A DNA stretch of 64,000 bases from Anaerolineae bacterium. GTDB taxonomy: Bacteria > Chloroflexota > Anaerolineae > Promineifilales > Promineifilaceae. The notes under the pieces are model-generated. The model saw nothing but the letters and a program-made list of their open reading frames with translations. It had not been told where the DNA came from and did no database searches. Both the position numbers and the translations under genes were made by a program. The stretch is taken from the NCBI GenBank assembly GCA_020848035.1, contig JADLAX010000055.1:1-64000 (forward strand), read 5' to 3'. Position 1 is the first letter of the stretch. Each line of letters opens with the position of its first letter. Of this stretch, positions 45,526-54,505 are shown piece by piece.

Positions 45526-47026
45526 AGTGATCCGCGATTTGTCGGACAGCAGCAGCTATTGGGCGGCTGTGTGGACCATGTGCGCCATGCCGGACGTGCA
45601 CGTCATTTGTGATGCGCCGATTGGCTGTTTTAACTTGGTCGCAACGGCCGTACCCGACTACACCGACGCCATCCCCCACATCGAAAACATCACTCCGTCG
45701 ATCATCACCGAAAACGAGGTGGGGGGCAGCGGCACCGGCCCGGCCGTGCAGCGCACCTACGAAAACCTGCGCAATGAAGGCGTGCTCGAAGGCAAACACC
45801 TCATCGTGGTTTCTACGGCCGAGAGTGAAATGATCGGGTCGGACCTGTCTGACCTGGTGACCAAACTCCAGCCTGGTACCACCTTCTTCCACAGCGAATC
45901 CCTTTCGGATGACGAGTGGTTGGGGCGCGACCGCGTACTGCAATGGCTGTGGGAAAACTACGGCCAGGACGCGGCAAAAGATGTCACGGTAGAGCCGGGC
46001 CTAGTGAACATCATTGGGCCAACCTACGGCTGCTTCAATGCCCCGTCGGACCTGCACGAAATCAAGCGCACGATTGAAGGAGCAGGCGGCCGTCTCAACC
46101 TGGTCTTCCCTTACGAAACGACGCTGAGCAACATGCCCCAACTGGCTAAAGCACAGGTAAACGTGGTGCTCTACAAAGAGTTTGGCCACACCCTGGCCGA
46201 TTCGCTGGGCCAGCCCTGGCTGCATGCCCCGATGGGTATGCAAGGCACCACCCAATTTGTGCAAAAGCTCGGTGAACTGCTTGGCACTCAGGAAAAGGCC
46301 AGTGCTTTCATCCAGCAGGAAAAGAAAACGACCCTGTCAGCCATCTGGGATTTGTGGAAGGGGCCGCAAAGTGATTGGTTCCCCACAACCAACGTTGGCA
46401 TCGTGGCCAGCGGCACATACGTGGATGGCTTCACCGCCTTCCTGGGCGATGAGTTGGGCATGCCCATCACCTTTGCCTCGTCTCGCCCGCTGCGCCCTGG
46501 CGAGTTGGACAATGAAGGGGTGCGCCAGCTGCTGCACAGCAGCCCGCCCGCGTTTGTCTTCGGCTCGATCAACGAGAAGATTTACCTGAGCGAAGCTGGC
46601 GCCAGGTACACCAACTTTGTGCCGGCTGCTTTTCCGGGGCCAATTGTGCGGCGGGCTGTTGGTACGCCGTTCATGGGGTATCGTGGCGCTGTTTACCTGC
46701 TGCAAGAGATTGTGAACCGGCTGTATGAGGTGTTGTTTAACTTCTTACCGGTTGACAGTGCCTACTCTCGCCCATCGGGTAACGGCGCGCTGAATGGCGC
46801 AGCCAAACCGACCAACAACAAACCTGGTCACCTGCCGGGTAACTTGCCCTGGCAGCCGGAAGCCAAAGCGCTGCTGGATGCGGCGTTGGACAGACTGCCC
46901 TTCTTGCCGCGCATTTCGGCCAGCCGGGAAATTCAGATGCAGGCGGAACTGGCGGCTCAGCAAGCCGAGCTAAAAGAGGTTACGGCCGAACTCATTCAGG
47001 CGGTTCTGGCAGCACGCAAGAACTGA
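45518..47026 (+). CDS. bchZ: Chlorophyllide a reductase subunit Z
   Basis: This 502-residue NifK/BchB-like subunit opens MPKVIRDLSDSSSYWAAVWTMCAMPDVHVICDAPIGCFNL, where the last Cys is the expected fourth cluster ligand. HVGGSGTGPAVQ-like and IGPTYGCFN blocks follow. A C-terminal helical region (about residues 430-502) is typical of the subunit. The start at 45518 has GGGGAGG upstream and overlaps the bchY end. A PucC-like gene begins ten bases later. Confidence 0.92.
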   Translation: MPKVIRDLSDSSSYWAAVWTMCAMPDVHVICDAPIGCFNLVATAVPDYTDAIPHIENITPSIITENEVGGSGTGPAVQRTYENLRNEGVLEGKHLIVVSTAESEMIGSDLSDLVTKLQPGTTFFHSESLSDDEWLGRDRVLQWLWENYGQDAAKDVTVEPGLVNIIGPTYGCFNAPSDLHEIKRTIEGAGGRLNLVFPYETTLSNMPQLAKAQVNVVLYKEFGHTLADSLGQPWLHAPMGMQGTTQFVQKLGELLGTQEKASAFIQQEKKTTLSAIWDLWKGPQSDWFPTTNVGIVASGTYVDGFTAFLGDELGMPITFASSRPLRPGELDNEGVRQLLHSSPPAFVFGSINEKIYLSEAGARYTNFVPAAFPGPIVRRAVGTPFMGYRGAVYLLQEIVNRLYEVLFNFLPVDSAYSRPSGNGALNGAAKPTNNKPGHLPGNLPWQPEAKALLDAALDRLPFLPRISASREIQMQAELAAQQAELKEVTAELIQAVLAARKN

Positions 47027-47036
47027 GGAACATCGT

Positions 47037-48479
47037 ATGCAATTACTGTTTAAGCCCATCACTTTTCTGGTTAATCTCCTGGCACTGCCGTTCCAGCCCA
47101 TTGTCAGCTGGGTGCGGCGTAGACCCCGGCTGGTGTTTTGGTTGGGTATCATGCGCCTGGGGCTGTTCCAGTTAGGCATTGGGCTGTCGCTGGCACCGAT
47201 TACCGGTACCCTTAACCGGGTACTGATTGATGAGCTGAGCATTTCGGCAGCGGCCGTTGCTTTGCTTATCTCCATGCATTACTTTGTCTCGCCAGTGCGG
47301 GCAGTGATTGGCTATCGGTCCGATAAATCGCGTTCGTTGGGCAAGTGGCGCACGCCGTACATCGTGTTGGGCGTTATGCTGACCTATGGTGGGCTGGCCC
47401 TGGCACCATTCGCTCTGATTTTGCTGGGCGGCGATGGCTATATTCCCTTCTGGTTGGCGCTGTTGATCTGCATCGGCATTTTTGTGGGCTATGGTGCGGG
47501 GGTTAGCATCGTAGAAACAGTGTACCTGGCGCTGGTGAGCGACATCACCCCCAAAGAAGATCGGGGCAAGGTGCTCTCTGTGCTGTGGATGATGCTCATC
47601 GTAGGTACCGTGCTTAGCGCGGTTATTGTCAGCGGTTTGCTGGTGGATTATTCACACGGGCTGTTGATCAAGGTCATGCAGGGTTCCGCGATCGCGTTTG
47701 TGCTGCTGACAGTGATTGCCTTATGGCAGCAAGAGCAGCTAAACCCGGATGGCAGCATTAAATCTGACCTGGAAACCGTGCGCATTCGCCTCAGCTTGTG
47801 GGAATCGATTCAGATGCTGGGCAAAGAGCAGGTGTTGAAAGGGCTGTTTGTGGTGATCTTCATTGCTACGATGGCCTTTGCTACCCATGACGTTCTGCTG
47901 GAGCCGTACGGCGGGCAGGTGCTTGGCATGAGCGTGTCTGACACGATGCGTCTGACGGCGCTGTGGGGACTGGCAACCATTGTGGGGGTGACGCTGGCGG
48001 CGTACTTCCTGTGGCGCAAAAAGGCACCGGTGCTGTTGATCGCGGCGGGCTGCGTTGTCGGGCTGTTGGGTTTTGCGGTGATCAGCATTGCCAGTGATGC
48101 CACGCTGGTGGGGCCGTTTCGTGTGGGGGTGGCTTTGATCAGCATTGGGCGCGGTTTGTTCCTCGTCGGCAGCGTCATTTTGGTGATGTCGCTGACGGAC
48201 GTCAGCCATGCCGGATTGTTTTTGGGAATTTGGGGTATTGTGCAGGCAATGGCGCAAGGTTTTGGCACCATTGGCGGCGGTGTTGTGCGTGACCTGGCGC
48301 AGTACCAAACGGGCAGCGTGGTGCTGGGATACACCATTGTGTATACCGGTTCGCTGCTGCTCTTGTTGATTGTGATTTTAATTCTGGCTTTCCGCCTGGG
48401 TAAACGGTTGAAGGTCAGTGAAATAAAGATGCCTTGGTCGGGGGTGGAGGAAATTCCCGCCGATCAGCTCGCCTTTTAA
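47037..48479 (+). CDS. PucC/LhaA-type BCD-family membrane transporter (second paralogue)
   Basis: This 480-residue protein has about 12 transmembrane helices. The family block is ISMHYFVSPVRAVIGYRSDKSRSLGKWRTPYIVLGV, close to the block in the leftward paralogue at 28851-30242 (LHYFLSPFQVISGRFADRHPFFGLRRTPYLLLGG). The BCD family supports assembly of light-harvesting complexes. Being in the run of bch genes, this copy may serve the reaction centre or antenna core, whereas the first sits apart. Which copy serves which complex cannot be told. Confidence 0.85.
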   Translation: MQLLFKPITFLVNLLALPFQPIVSWVRRRPRLVFWLGIMRLGLFQLGIGLSLAPITGTLNRVLIDELSISAAAVALLISMHYFVSPVRAVIGYRSDKSRSLGKWRTPYIVLGVMLTYGGLALAPFALILLGGDGYIPFWLALLICIGIFVGYGAGVSIVETVYLALVSDITPKEDRGKVLSVLWMMLIVGTVLSAVIVSGLLVDYSHGLLIKVMQGSAIAFVLLTVIALWQQEQLNPDGSIKSDLETVRIRLSLWESIQMLGKEQVLKGLFVVIFIATMAFATHDVLLEPYGGQVLGMSVSDTMRLTALWGLATIVGVTLAAYFLWRKKAPVLLIAAGCVVGLLGFAVISIASDATLVGPFRVGVALISIGRGLFLVGSVILVMSLTDVSHAGLFLGIWGIVQAMAQGFGTIGGGVVRDLAQYQTGSVVLGYTIVYTGSLLLLLIVILILAFRLGKRLKVSEIKMPWSGVEEIPADQLAF

Positions 48480-48508
48480 TAAACCTTTCTTTGAAGATGG
48501 AGGGAAAG

Positions 48509-49003
48509 ATGTTTGGCAAAAAACGTTTTATTCTTGTAGCAGTGATGGCAGTGGTTGTTTTCACGCTTACCAGCTGTGGTGGGGCGTATGTGAATAACGA
48601 AACGACGGCCGTTTCTGCTGAAACTGTTGCGGTGCAGCTGCAATATGTGGATGGTGCTGAAGTTGGTCCACTCTACGATGTGCAAGTGGCCGTTCCGGCC
48701 GAGTGGGTGGGCAAATTTGAGACCCGCAATGTGGGCAACAAGCTGTATTTCGACTACGTAACCGATTCCGGTGAAGCGGCCGAAATTTTCTTCATCGAAG
48801 CGTTGTCGACTTCACAATATTGGGATCAAAATGGCGCACATCCCAGCAGCTATACCAATATTGTTAACCGAGGCAACACCTATTTTATTTACTACCTGCC
48901 GATCGATACGTACTACTCTGGCCTGTCGGACGAGGAATTTGCGACCTTGGCCGGAGCCGTTCCCGCTATTGTGGCATCTTTTAGCGCCAGTGTTGTAAAC
49001 TAG
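48509..49003 (+). CDS. Small lipoprotein in the bch operon
   Basis: This 164-residue protein has a lipoprotein signal (VFTLTSCGG, lipid-modified Cys near residue 23) and a mature domain rich in beta strands, with QYVDGAEVGPLYDVQVAVPAEWVGKFETRN. It is not recognised. The ribosome site is GGAGGG. The tail region (about residues 60-160) has repeated Tyr and looks like a small globular domain outside the membrane. Its place between a PucC-like gene and bchI suggests a phototrophy role, perhaps at the outer face next to PufC. That is inference. Confidence 0.7.
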   Translation: MFGKKRFILVAVMAVVVFTLTSCGGAYVNNETTAVSAETVAVQLQYVDGAEVGPLYDVQVAVPAEWVGKFETRNVGNKLYFDYVTDSGEAAEIFFIEALSTSQYWDQNGAHPSSYTNIVNRGNTYFIYYLPIDTYYSGLSDEEFATLAGAVPAIVASFSASVVN

Positions 49004-49051
49004 CTTTTAGGGTCTGACGTTTGTTAAACCCTACCAGGTTTGGAGGAAAAA

Positions 49052-49195
49052 ATGATTCCTGACAATTTGTCCCAATGGTCCCTAGCCATTATTGTCACGC
49101 TTGCTGTGGTACTGTCTTTCTTTATCCCCATGCTGTACAGCATTCGCGAGACATACTTCGCTAAAGATAAGCAGTCACACGACGAGAATGAATAA
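49052..49195 (+). CDS. 47-residue single-span membrane protein overlapping bchI
   Basis: The frame ATG at 49052 to TAA at 49193-49195 encodes a short N-terminal stretch (MIPDNLSQ), one hydrophobic helix (about residues 10-30) and a charged tail (RETYFAKDKQSHDENE). It has a good GGAGG ribosome site, and its end overlaps the bchI start by eight bases (ATGAATAA), which supports a real translated gene. No family is recognised. Its size and topology resemble small photosystem or respiratory-complex subunits. A leader-peptide function for bchI is an alternative. Confidence 0.75.
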   Translation: MIPDNLSQWSLAIIVTLAVVLSFFIPMLYSIRETYFAKDKQSHDENE

Positions 49196-50324
49196 CGGTC
49201 ACGGCTTGTCGTTTAAGCGTTTTTTTAGCCGTCAATCTGATGCTGCGGGTGAGGAGCCAATTCTCTTGCCGCGTGAGGCTGCTCCAGCCGGGCGCAAGCA
49301 AGAGAAACCGGCTTTTCCCTTCACGGCCGTTGTGGGCCAGGAAGAGCTAAAACTCGCTTTACAACTGTGTGTGATTGACCCCACGATTGGCGGGGTGCTG
49401 GTAATGGGGCACCGGGGCACGGCTAAGAGTACGGCCGTTCGGTCCCTGGCTGCCCTGTTACCACGTTTGGATCGGGTGGCCAACTGCCCGTACAACTGCG
49501 ATCCGGAAGCGCCGTCTCCCCTGTGCCCCCACTGTGCGGCCGGGGGAACGGCCGTTACCCACAAAATTACCGATCTGGTGCCCGTGGTGGATTTACCCCT
49601 GGGGGCCACCGAAGATCGTGTGGCGGGATCGTTAGACGTGGAGCGCGCCCTGGTGGAAGGCGTTCAGGCGTTTGCCCCTGGGCTGCTGGCCCGGGCCAAC
49701 CGTGGCTTTTTGTACATCGATGAGGTGAACTTGTTAGAAGATCATCTCGTCGATTTGCTGTTGGATGTGGCCGCCAGCGGCGTGAATCTGGTGGAACGTG
49801 AAGGCATCAGCATCAAGCATCCCGCCAAATTTGTTTTGGTGGGCAGTGGTAACCCCGAGGAAGGGGATTTACGGCCGCAGCTGCTGGACCGCTTTGGCCT
49901 GCACGCGCGCATTACCACCATCGTGGATATCGAGCCACGGGTGGAAATTGTGCGCCGTCGCCGCGCTTACGACGCTGATCCCGAGGCGTTTGCCGCCACC
50001 TGGGAACCGGAGCAGGAGAAGCTGCGCTCCCGTCTGCTCCAGGCGCAGCAAAATCACGCCAAAGTGGATTTAACCGATGACACCATCGCGGCTGCGGCGC
50101 GTTTGTGTGTCACGCTGGAAGTAGATGGGCATCGCGGCGAACTTACGTTATGTCGAGCTGCGGTGGCGTTGGCGGCATTAGACGGCCGTACCCACACCAC
50201 GCCGCAAGATGTCGCCCAAATTGCCACGCTGGCCCTGCTGCACCGCCTGCGTAAAGATCCGCTGGAAAACGTCGGCGATGACATTCGCATCCGCCGCGCC
50301 GTTGCTGAACTGATCACAGAATGA
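49188..50324 (+). CDS. bchI: Magnesium chelatase subunit I
   Basis: This 378-residue AAA+ ATPase has Walker A GHRGTAKS, Walker B FLYIDEVNLL, and the Cys-rich CPYNCDPEAPSPLCPHC segment typical of BchI. The sensor-1 region VGSGNPEEG is intact, as is ARITTIVDIEPR. BchI and BchD form the ring that drives Mg insertion into protoporphyrin IX by BchH. The start is the ATG overlapping the 47-residue gene. A start further upstream in the same frame would run through that gene and is not favoured. bchH starts 257 bases downstream. Confidence 0.93.
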   Translation: MNNGHGLSFKRFFSRQSDAAGEEPILLPREAAPAGRKQEKPAFPFTAVVGQEELKLALQLCVIDPTIGGVLVMGHRGTAKSTAVRSLAALLPRLDRVANCPYNCDPEAPSPLCPHCAAGGTAVTHKITDLVPVVDLPLGATEDRVAGSLDVERALVEGVQAFAPGLLARANRGFLYIDEVNLLEDHLVDLLLDVAASGVNLVEREGISIKHPAKFVLVGSGNPEEGDLRPQLLDRFGLHARITTIVDIEPRVEIVRRRRAYDADPEAFAATWEPEQEKLRSRLLQAQQNHAKVDLTDDTIAAAARLCVTLEVDGHRGELTLCRAAVALAALDGRTHTTPQDVAQIATLALLHRLRKDPLENVGDDIRIRRAVAELITE

Positions 50325-50581
50325 GCTTTGTCGGACAGGTACACGAAATTCAACACTTTCTGCCAAACTCAAAAACGAATAAATTTCGGCAATGTGCGTG
50401 ACGGTCGCCAGATTGGCAAGCTTGCTGGTTGAACCAGCTTGAAAAAACCGTTGATTGCACCACGTGAAGATAGCCTTGCCATAGAGTGACACAGAAAAGA
50501 GCTTAGCCTCCTCCCCTCTGTGCCCTCTGTGGCAAAAATCCAGGAAGAATCCCAGGCGCCCGCCGTGGGAAGGAGAGTGAG

Positions 50582-53500
50582 ATGAAAGAGTTGCGCTTTG
50601 TTTATATCACGATGGATGGTTTACATAACGCCGCTCTGCGCGAGGCTGCTGCCCTCTTGCACCAGCAGCATGGCGTCAAAATGAGCCTGGGCCTGTACCA
50701 GACATCGGCCATGCGCGCCGCCGAAGATTGGGCGCGGTTGGAGCGCGATGTACGGCAGGCAGACTTCATTTTTGGCTGCATGATTTTTGGCGAAGAGCAT
50801 GTACGGCCGTTGCAAACCATCCTCCAATCGGTGGAAACGCCCACCTGCATGATCACCAGCAATCCGGCCCTCATCTACTGCACCCGGCTAAATAAATTTG
50901 TGCTCAGCCAGCCCAAAGACGAGGAACCGGGCCTGATTAGCCGCTGGATGCAAAAGTTACGGCCGAAGAAAAACGGCCGTTCCGAAGGCCATCGCCAAAC
51001 CGCCCTGCTCAAAAATCTCACCAAGCTCATGAAATACGTGCCCGGCAAAGTGCGTGATCTGCACACCTTCATCGCCATGCACGACTACTGGCTGCACAGC
51101 TCCCCGGAAAACCTGATGCGCATGATGGTCCTGCTCATCGACCGGTATGTGCCTGAATTTGCCGGGCAGCTGCCCGTGCTGGACCCCATCACCTACCCCG
51201 ACGCCGCCATTTACCATCCCGACGCCCCCGAACCATTCCCCAACATCGCCAGCTACCAGAAGTGGCGTCAGCAGCAGGGCAAACCCGTTTCTGGCCATTT
51301 TGTCGGCGCGCCTAACGGCAACGGGGCCTGGAAAGGCGCGGTCGGCGTGCTGACGATGCGGGCCATTATTTTGACGGGCAACACCGCCCACATCGACGCC
51401 ATCATTCGCAAAATCGAGGCACAGGGCATCGAAGCCCGCGCCGCCTACAGCTCGCTGATGGACTTCCGCCCCAGCATCGACCAATATTTTGCCGCCGAGG
51501 GCGCAGGCAAAAAGACGGTACCCAACTCCGATTTGCCGCCGGTGGATTTGCTCATCAACACCATTGGCTTCCCGCTTGTTGGTGGCCCGGCAGGGGCTCG
51601 TCCTGAAGAAGCCGTGGCCGAACTGGACAAGCTAAACGTGGGCTATTTCGACATGGTGCCGCTCTCCTTCCAGCGCATCGAAGATTGGCGGAAGGACGAA
51701 ATTGGCCTGACGCCGATGCAGGTGGCCATGAACATCGCCCTGCCCGAGCTGGACGGCATCGCTGAACCGGTCATCTTCGGCGGGCCGACGATGACCCAGG
51801 AGAAGTTCATCGCCAACGAGCAGGAGCTGGACATGGCGGCCAAACGCATTGCCAAGCGGGTGCGCCTGCGCCACAAAGCCAACGCCGACAAGCGGATTGC
51901 GGTTGTCCTGTTCAACTTTCCGCCGAATTTGGGCAATGCGGGAACGGCCGCTTTCCTCGACGTCTTCGAAAGTGTTACCGTTTTGCTGAAGGAGATGCAG
52001 GCCGCTGGCTACACCGTCGAGCTGCCCGAAAGCGCGGAGGCGCTGCGCAAGCAGGTCGTGGAAGGCAACGCCATGCGCTACGGCACCGACGGCAACGTCG
52101 CCGCCCAGCTGCCGCTCAGCGACTACCGCGACCGCTTTCCCTGGTACACCGAAATCGAAAAATATTGGGGGTATGCGCCGGGTGAATTGCTGACAGACGG
52201 CCGTAATTTCCACATCCTCGGCGCACAGTTTGGCAACGTCTTCATCGGCATCCAGCCCAGCTTTGGCTACGAACGCGACCCGATGCGCCTGCTGATGGGC
52301 AAAGACGCCTCGCCCCACCACGGTTTTGCCGCCTTCTACACCTGGCTCGACCAAATCTACGATGCCGATGCGGTGGTCCACTTTGGCACGCACGGCGCAC
52401 TGGAATTTATGCCCGGCAAACAAACTGGCGTCAGCGCCCAATGCTGGCCGCCGCGCCTGCTCGGCAGCCTGCCCAACTTCTACTACTACTGTGTCAACAA
52501 CCCCAGCGAAGGCTCCATTGCCAAGCGGCGCGGCGCGGCCACGCTGGTGAGTTACATGGTGCCGCCGCTGCAGCAGGCGGGCCTTTACAAAGGGCTGCGC
52601 CGCCTCAAGGACAGCCTGGACAACTACCACAGCCGCCCCGACACCGAACTGCTCACCGACATTCGCACCCAGGCCGACAAGCTGGGCATCGTCGTGAACG
52701 GCGTTTACGCCCAGGCGAATGGCTTGACCAACGTGGCCAACGGCCATGCCAATGGCTCGGCCAACGGCCACCTGTCCGATGACGCTTACGTGGCCGCCCT
52801 CGGCCATGAGCTGATCCAGGTGGAGCACCGCATGATCCCGCTCGGCCTGCACGTGCTGGGCCGCGCTGCCGTTGATGCCGAACTGATCGACATGCTGGCC
52901 CTGGTGGTTGCTTTCAACCCGGCTAAACATCCCAAGCGGGACGAAAAGCTGCCCGCCCTGCCGGTGCTCATCGCTCGCGGCATGGGTTGGGATTTTGAAC
53001 AGCTCCAACAGTCGCTCAAGATCGACACCCTGGCTCAAGATCGCTGGGACCAGATCGAAAATATTTTGCACGAGACGATGCGCCTGTTTGTTGAAGCGCC
53101 GCGCCAGCCGGAGTTGGACGTGCGCGAGGTTGAGACCTATCTCAAAGAAACGGCGCGCATTCCCAAAGGCTTGTTGGCCAATTTGTGGCCGTGGCTGGAC
53201 GATTTGCTCAGCCGCATCGTGCACGACGAAGAGGTGGCGGGCATGCTGCGCAGCCTGGACGGCGGCTACGTGCTGCCTTCCCCCGGCAACGACGTGATGC
53301 GTAACGACAAAATTGTACCCACCGGCCGCAACATCCACGCCCTGGACCCGTTCCGCGTGCCCTCGCCGCTGGCCATTGCCAACAGCAAAAAGCTGGTGGA
53401 GCAGATGCTGGAGCGCCTCACGGCCGAATCCGGCCAGCTCCCCGAAACGGTGGCGATGGTCTTGTGGGGCACCGACAATTTGAAGAGCGACGGCGAAGGC

Positions 53501-54505
53501 ATTGCCCAATGTTTTGAACTGCTTGGCGCACGTCCCATTGAGGATGAGCTGGGCAACATCGCCGACGTGGCGCTCATCCCGCTGGCCGAGATGAGCCGAC
53601 CGCGTATCGACGTTATCATGACCCTCAGCGGCATCTTCCGCGACATTTTCCACCACCAGGCCGGGCTGCTGGACAAGGCCGTGCGGTTGGCTGCCGAAGC
53701 CGACGAGCCGCTGGAGATGAACTTTGTGCGCAAGCACACCCTGGCCCACGCCGCTGAATTGGGCGTGGATTTGTCCGAAGCCGCTTGCCGCGTCTTTTCC
53801 AACGCGCCTGGTTCGTACGGGGCCAACGTGAACCACCTGGTGGAAAGCAGCACCTGGGACAATGACGACCAGCTGAGCGACACCTTCCTCTCGCGCAAAT
53901 CGTACGCCTTTACGCCCAGCGGCGAATGGCGCGGTGCGCGGCAGGTGATGGAGCGCAGTCTGGCCACGGTGGACGCCACTTTCCAAAACATCGACAGTTT
54001 TGAGCTGGGCATTAGCGATGTCGATCATTATTATGAGTATCTTGGCGGCGTGGCGAAGAGTGTGGAAAAATTGAGGGGGAAACGGCCGTCTGTCATGGTA
54101 GCCGACGCGATTGCAATCGATGATCGCCTCTCCTCGCTGGAGCAGATGGTCCGCCTGGAATCCCGCGCCAAGCTGTTGAATCCCAAATGGCACGATTCCA
54201 TGCTCAACCACGGCTACGAAGGGGTGCGCGAAATCGAAATTCGCGTCAGCAACACCTACGGCTGGAGCGCCACCGCCGACGCCGTCGAAGGTTGGGTCTA
54301 CGACGACATCGCCGAGACCTTTCTGCTGGACGAGGCCATGCGGGCGCGGATGGCCAAAGCCAACGCCCACGCTACCGCAGGCATCGCTCGCCGCCTGCTG
54401 GAAGCGGAAGCGCGCGGCTTCTGGGACGCCAGCGACGAGATGCTTGAGGAACTACGCGAGATTTATGGGAATCTGGAAGACCAGCTTGAAGGCATTTACG
54501 CCTAA
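50582..54505 (+). CDS. bchH: Magnesium chelatase subunit H
   Basis: This 1307-residue porphyrin-binding chelatase subunit starts with RFVYITMDGLHNAALREAAALL. The central GYAPGELLTDGRNFHILGAQFGNVFIGIQPSFGYERDPMRLL block and VVHFGTHGALEFMPGKQ are diagnostic, as is the C-terminal GYEGVREIEIRVSNTYGWSATA. The His in FGTHGALEF is the likely metal-contact residue. An Asn/Gly-rich insertion (about residues 715-740, NGLTNVANGHANG) looks like a low-complexity linker. Length is in the normal range. The ribosome site is AAGGAGAG. Confidence 0.94.
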   Translation: MKELRFVYITMDGLHNAALREAAALLHQQHGVKMSLGLYQTSAMRAAEDWARLERDVRQADFIFGCMIFGEEHVRPLQTILQSVETPTCMITSNPALIYCTRLNKFVLSQPKDEEPGLISRWMQKLRPKKNGRSEGHRQTALLKNLTKLMKYVPGKVRDLHTFIAMHDYWLHSSPENLMRMMVLLIDRYVPEFAGQLPVLDPITYPDAAIYHPDAPEPFPNIASYQKWRQQQGKPVSGHFVGAPNGNGAWKGAVGVLTMRAIILTGNTAHIDAIIRKIEAQGIEARAAYSSLMDFRPSIDQYFAAEGAGKKTVPNSDLPPVDLLINTIGFPLVGGPAGARPEEAVAELDKLNVGYFDMVPLSFQRIEDWRKDEIGLTPMQVAMNIALPELDGIAEPVIFGGPTMTQEKFIANEQELDMAAKRIAKRVRLRHKANADKRIAVVLFNFPPNLGNAGTAAFLDVFESVTVLLKEMQAAGYTVELPESAEALRKQVVEGNAMRYGTDGNVAAQLPLSDYRDRFPWYTEIEKYWGYAPGELLTDGRNFHILGAQFGNVFIGIQPSFGYERDPMRLLMGKDASPHHGFAAFYTWLDQIYDADAVVHFGTHGALEFMPGKQTGVSAQCWPPRLLGSLPNFYYYCVNNPSEGSIAKRRGAATLVSYMVPPLQQAGLYKGLRRLKDSLDNYHSRPDTELLTDIRTQADKLGIVVNGVYAQANGLTNVANGHANGSANGHLSDDAYVAALGHELIQVEHRMIPLGLHVLGRAAVDAELIDMLALVVAFNPAKHPKRDEKLPALPVLIARGMGWDFEQLQQSLKIDTLAQDRWDQIENILHETMRLFVEAPRQPELDVREVETYLKETARIPKGLLANLWPWLDDLLSRIVHDEEVAGMLRSLDGGYVLPSPGNDVMRNDKIVPTGRNIHALDPFRVPSPLAIANSKKLVEQMLERLTAESGQLPETVAMVLWGTDNLKSDGEGIAQCFELLGARPIEDELGNIADVALIPLAEMSRPRIDVIMTLSGIFRDIFHHQAGLLDKAVRLAAEADEPLEMNFVRKHTLAHAAELGVDLSEAACRVFSNAPGSYGANVNHLVESSTWDNDDQLSDTFLSRKSYAFTPSGEWRGARQVMERSLATVDATFQNIDSFELGISDVDHYYEYLGGVAKSVEKLRGKRPSVMVADAIAIDDRLSSLEQMVRLESRAKLLNPKWHDSMLNHGYEGVREIEIRVSNTYGWSATADAVEGWVYDDIAETFLLDEAMRARMAKANAHATAGIARRLLEAEARGFWDASDEMLEELREIYGNLEDQLEGIYA

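Noticed and set aside
44242-47026. bchY and bchZ as light-independent protochlorophyllide reductase bchN and bchB
   Set aside because: The BchZ-type start with a single Cys ligand, the bchX upstream and the C-terminal length all fit BchY/BchZ; no bchL-like gene was found in the window.
51632-54370. A long open frame of about 900 codons on the minus strand opposite bchH
   Set aside because: It lies wholly within the well-supported bchH frame, has no recognisable domain, and its residues are what the complement of G+C-rich codons gives.
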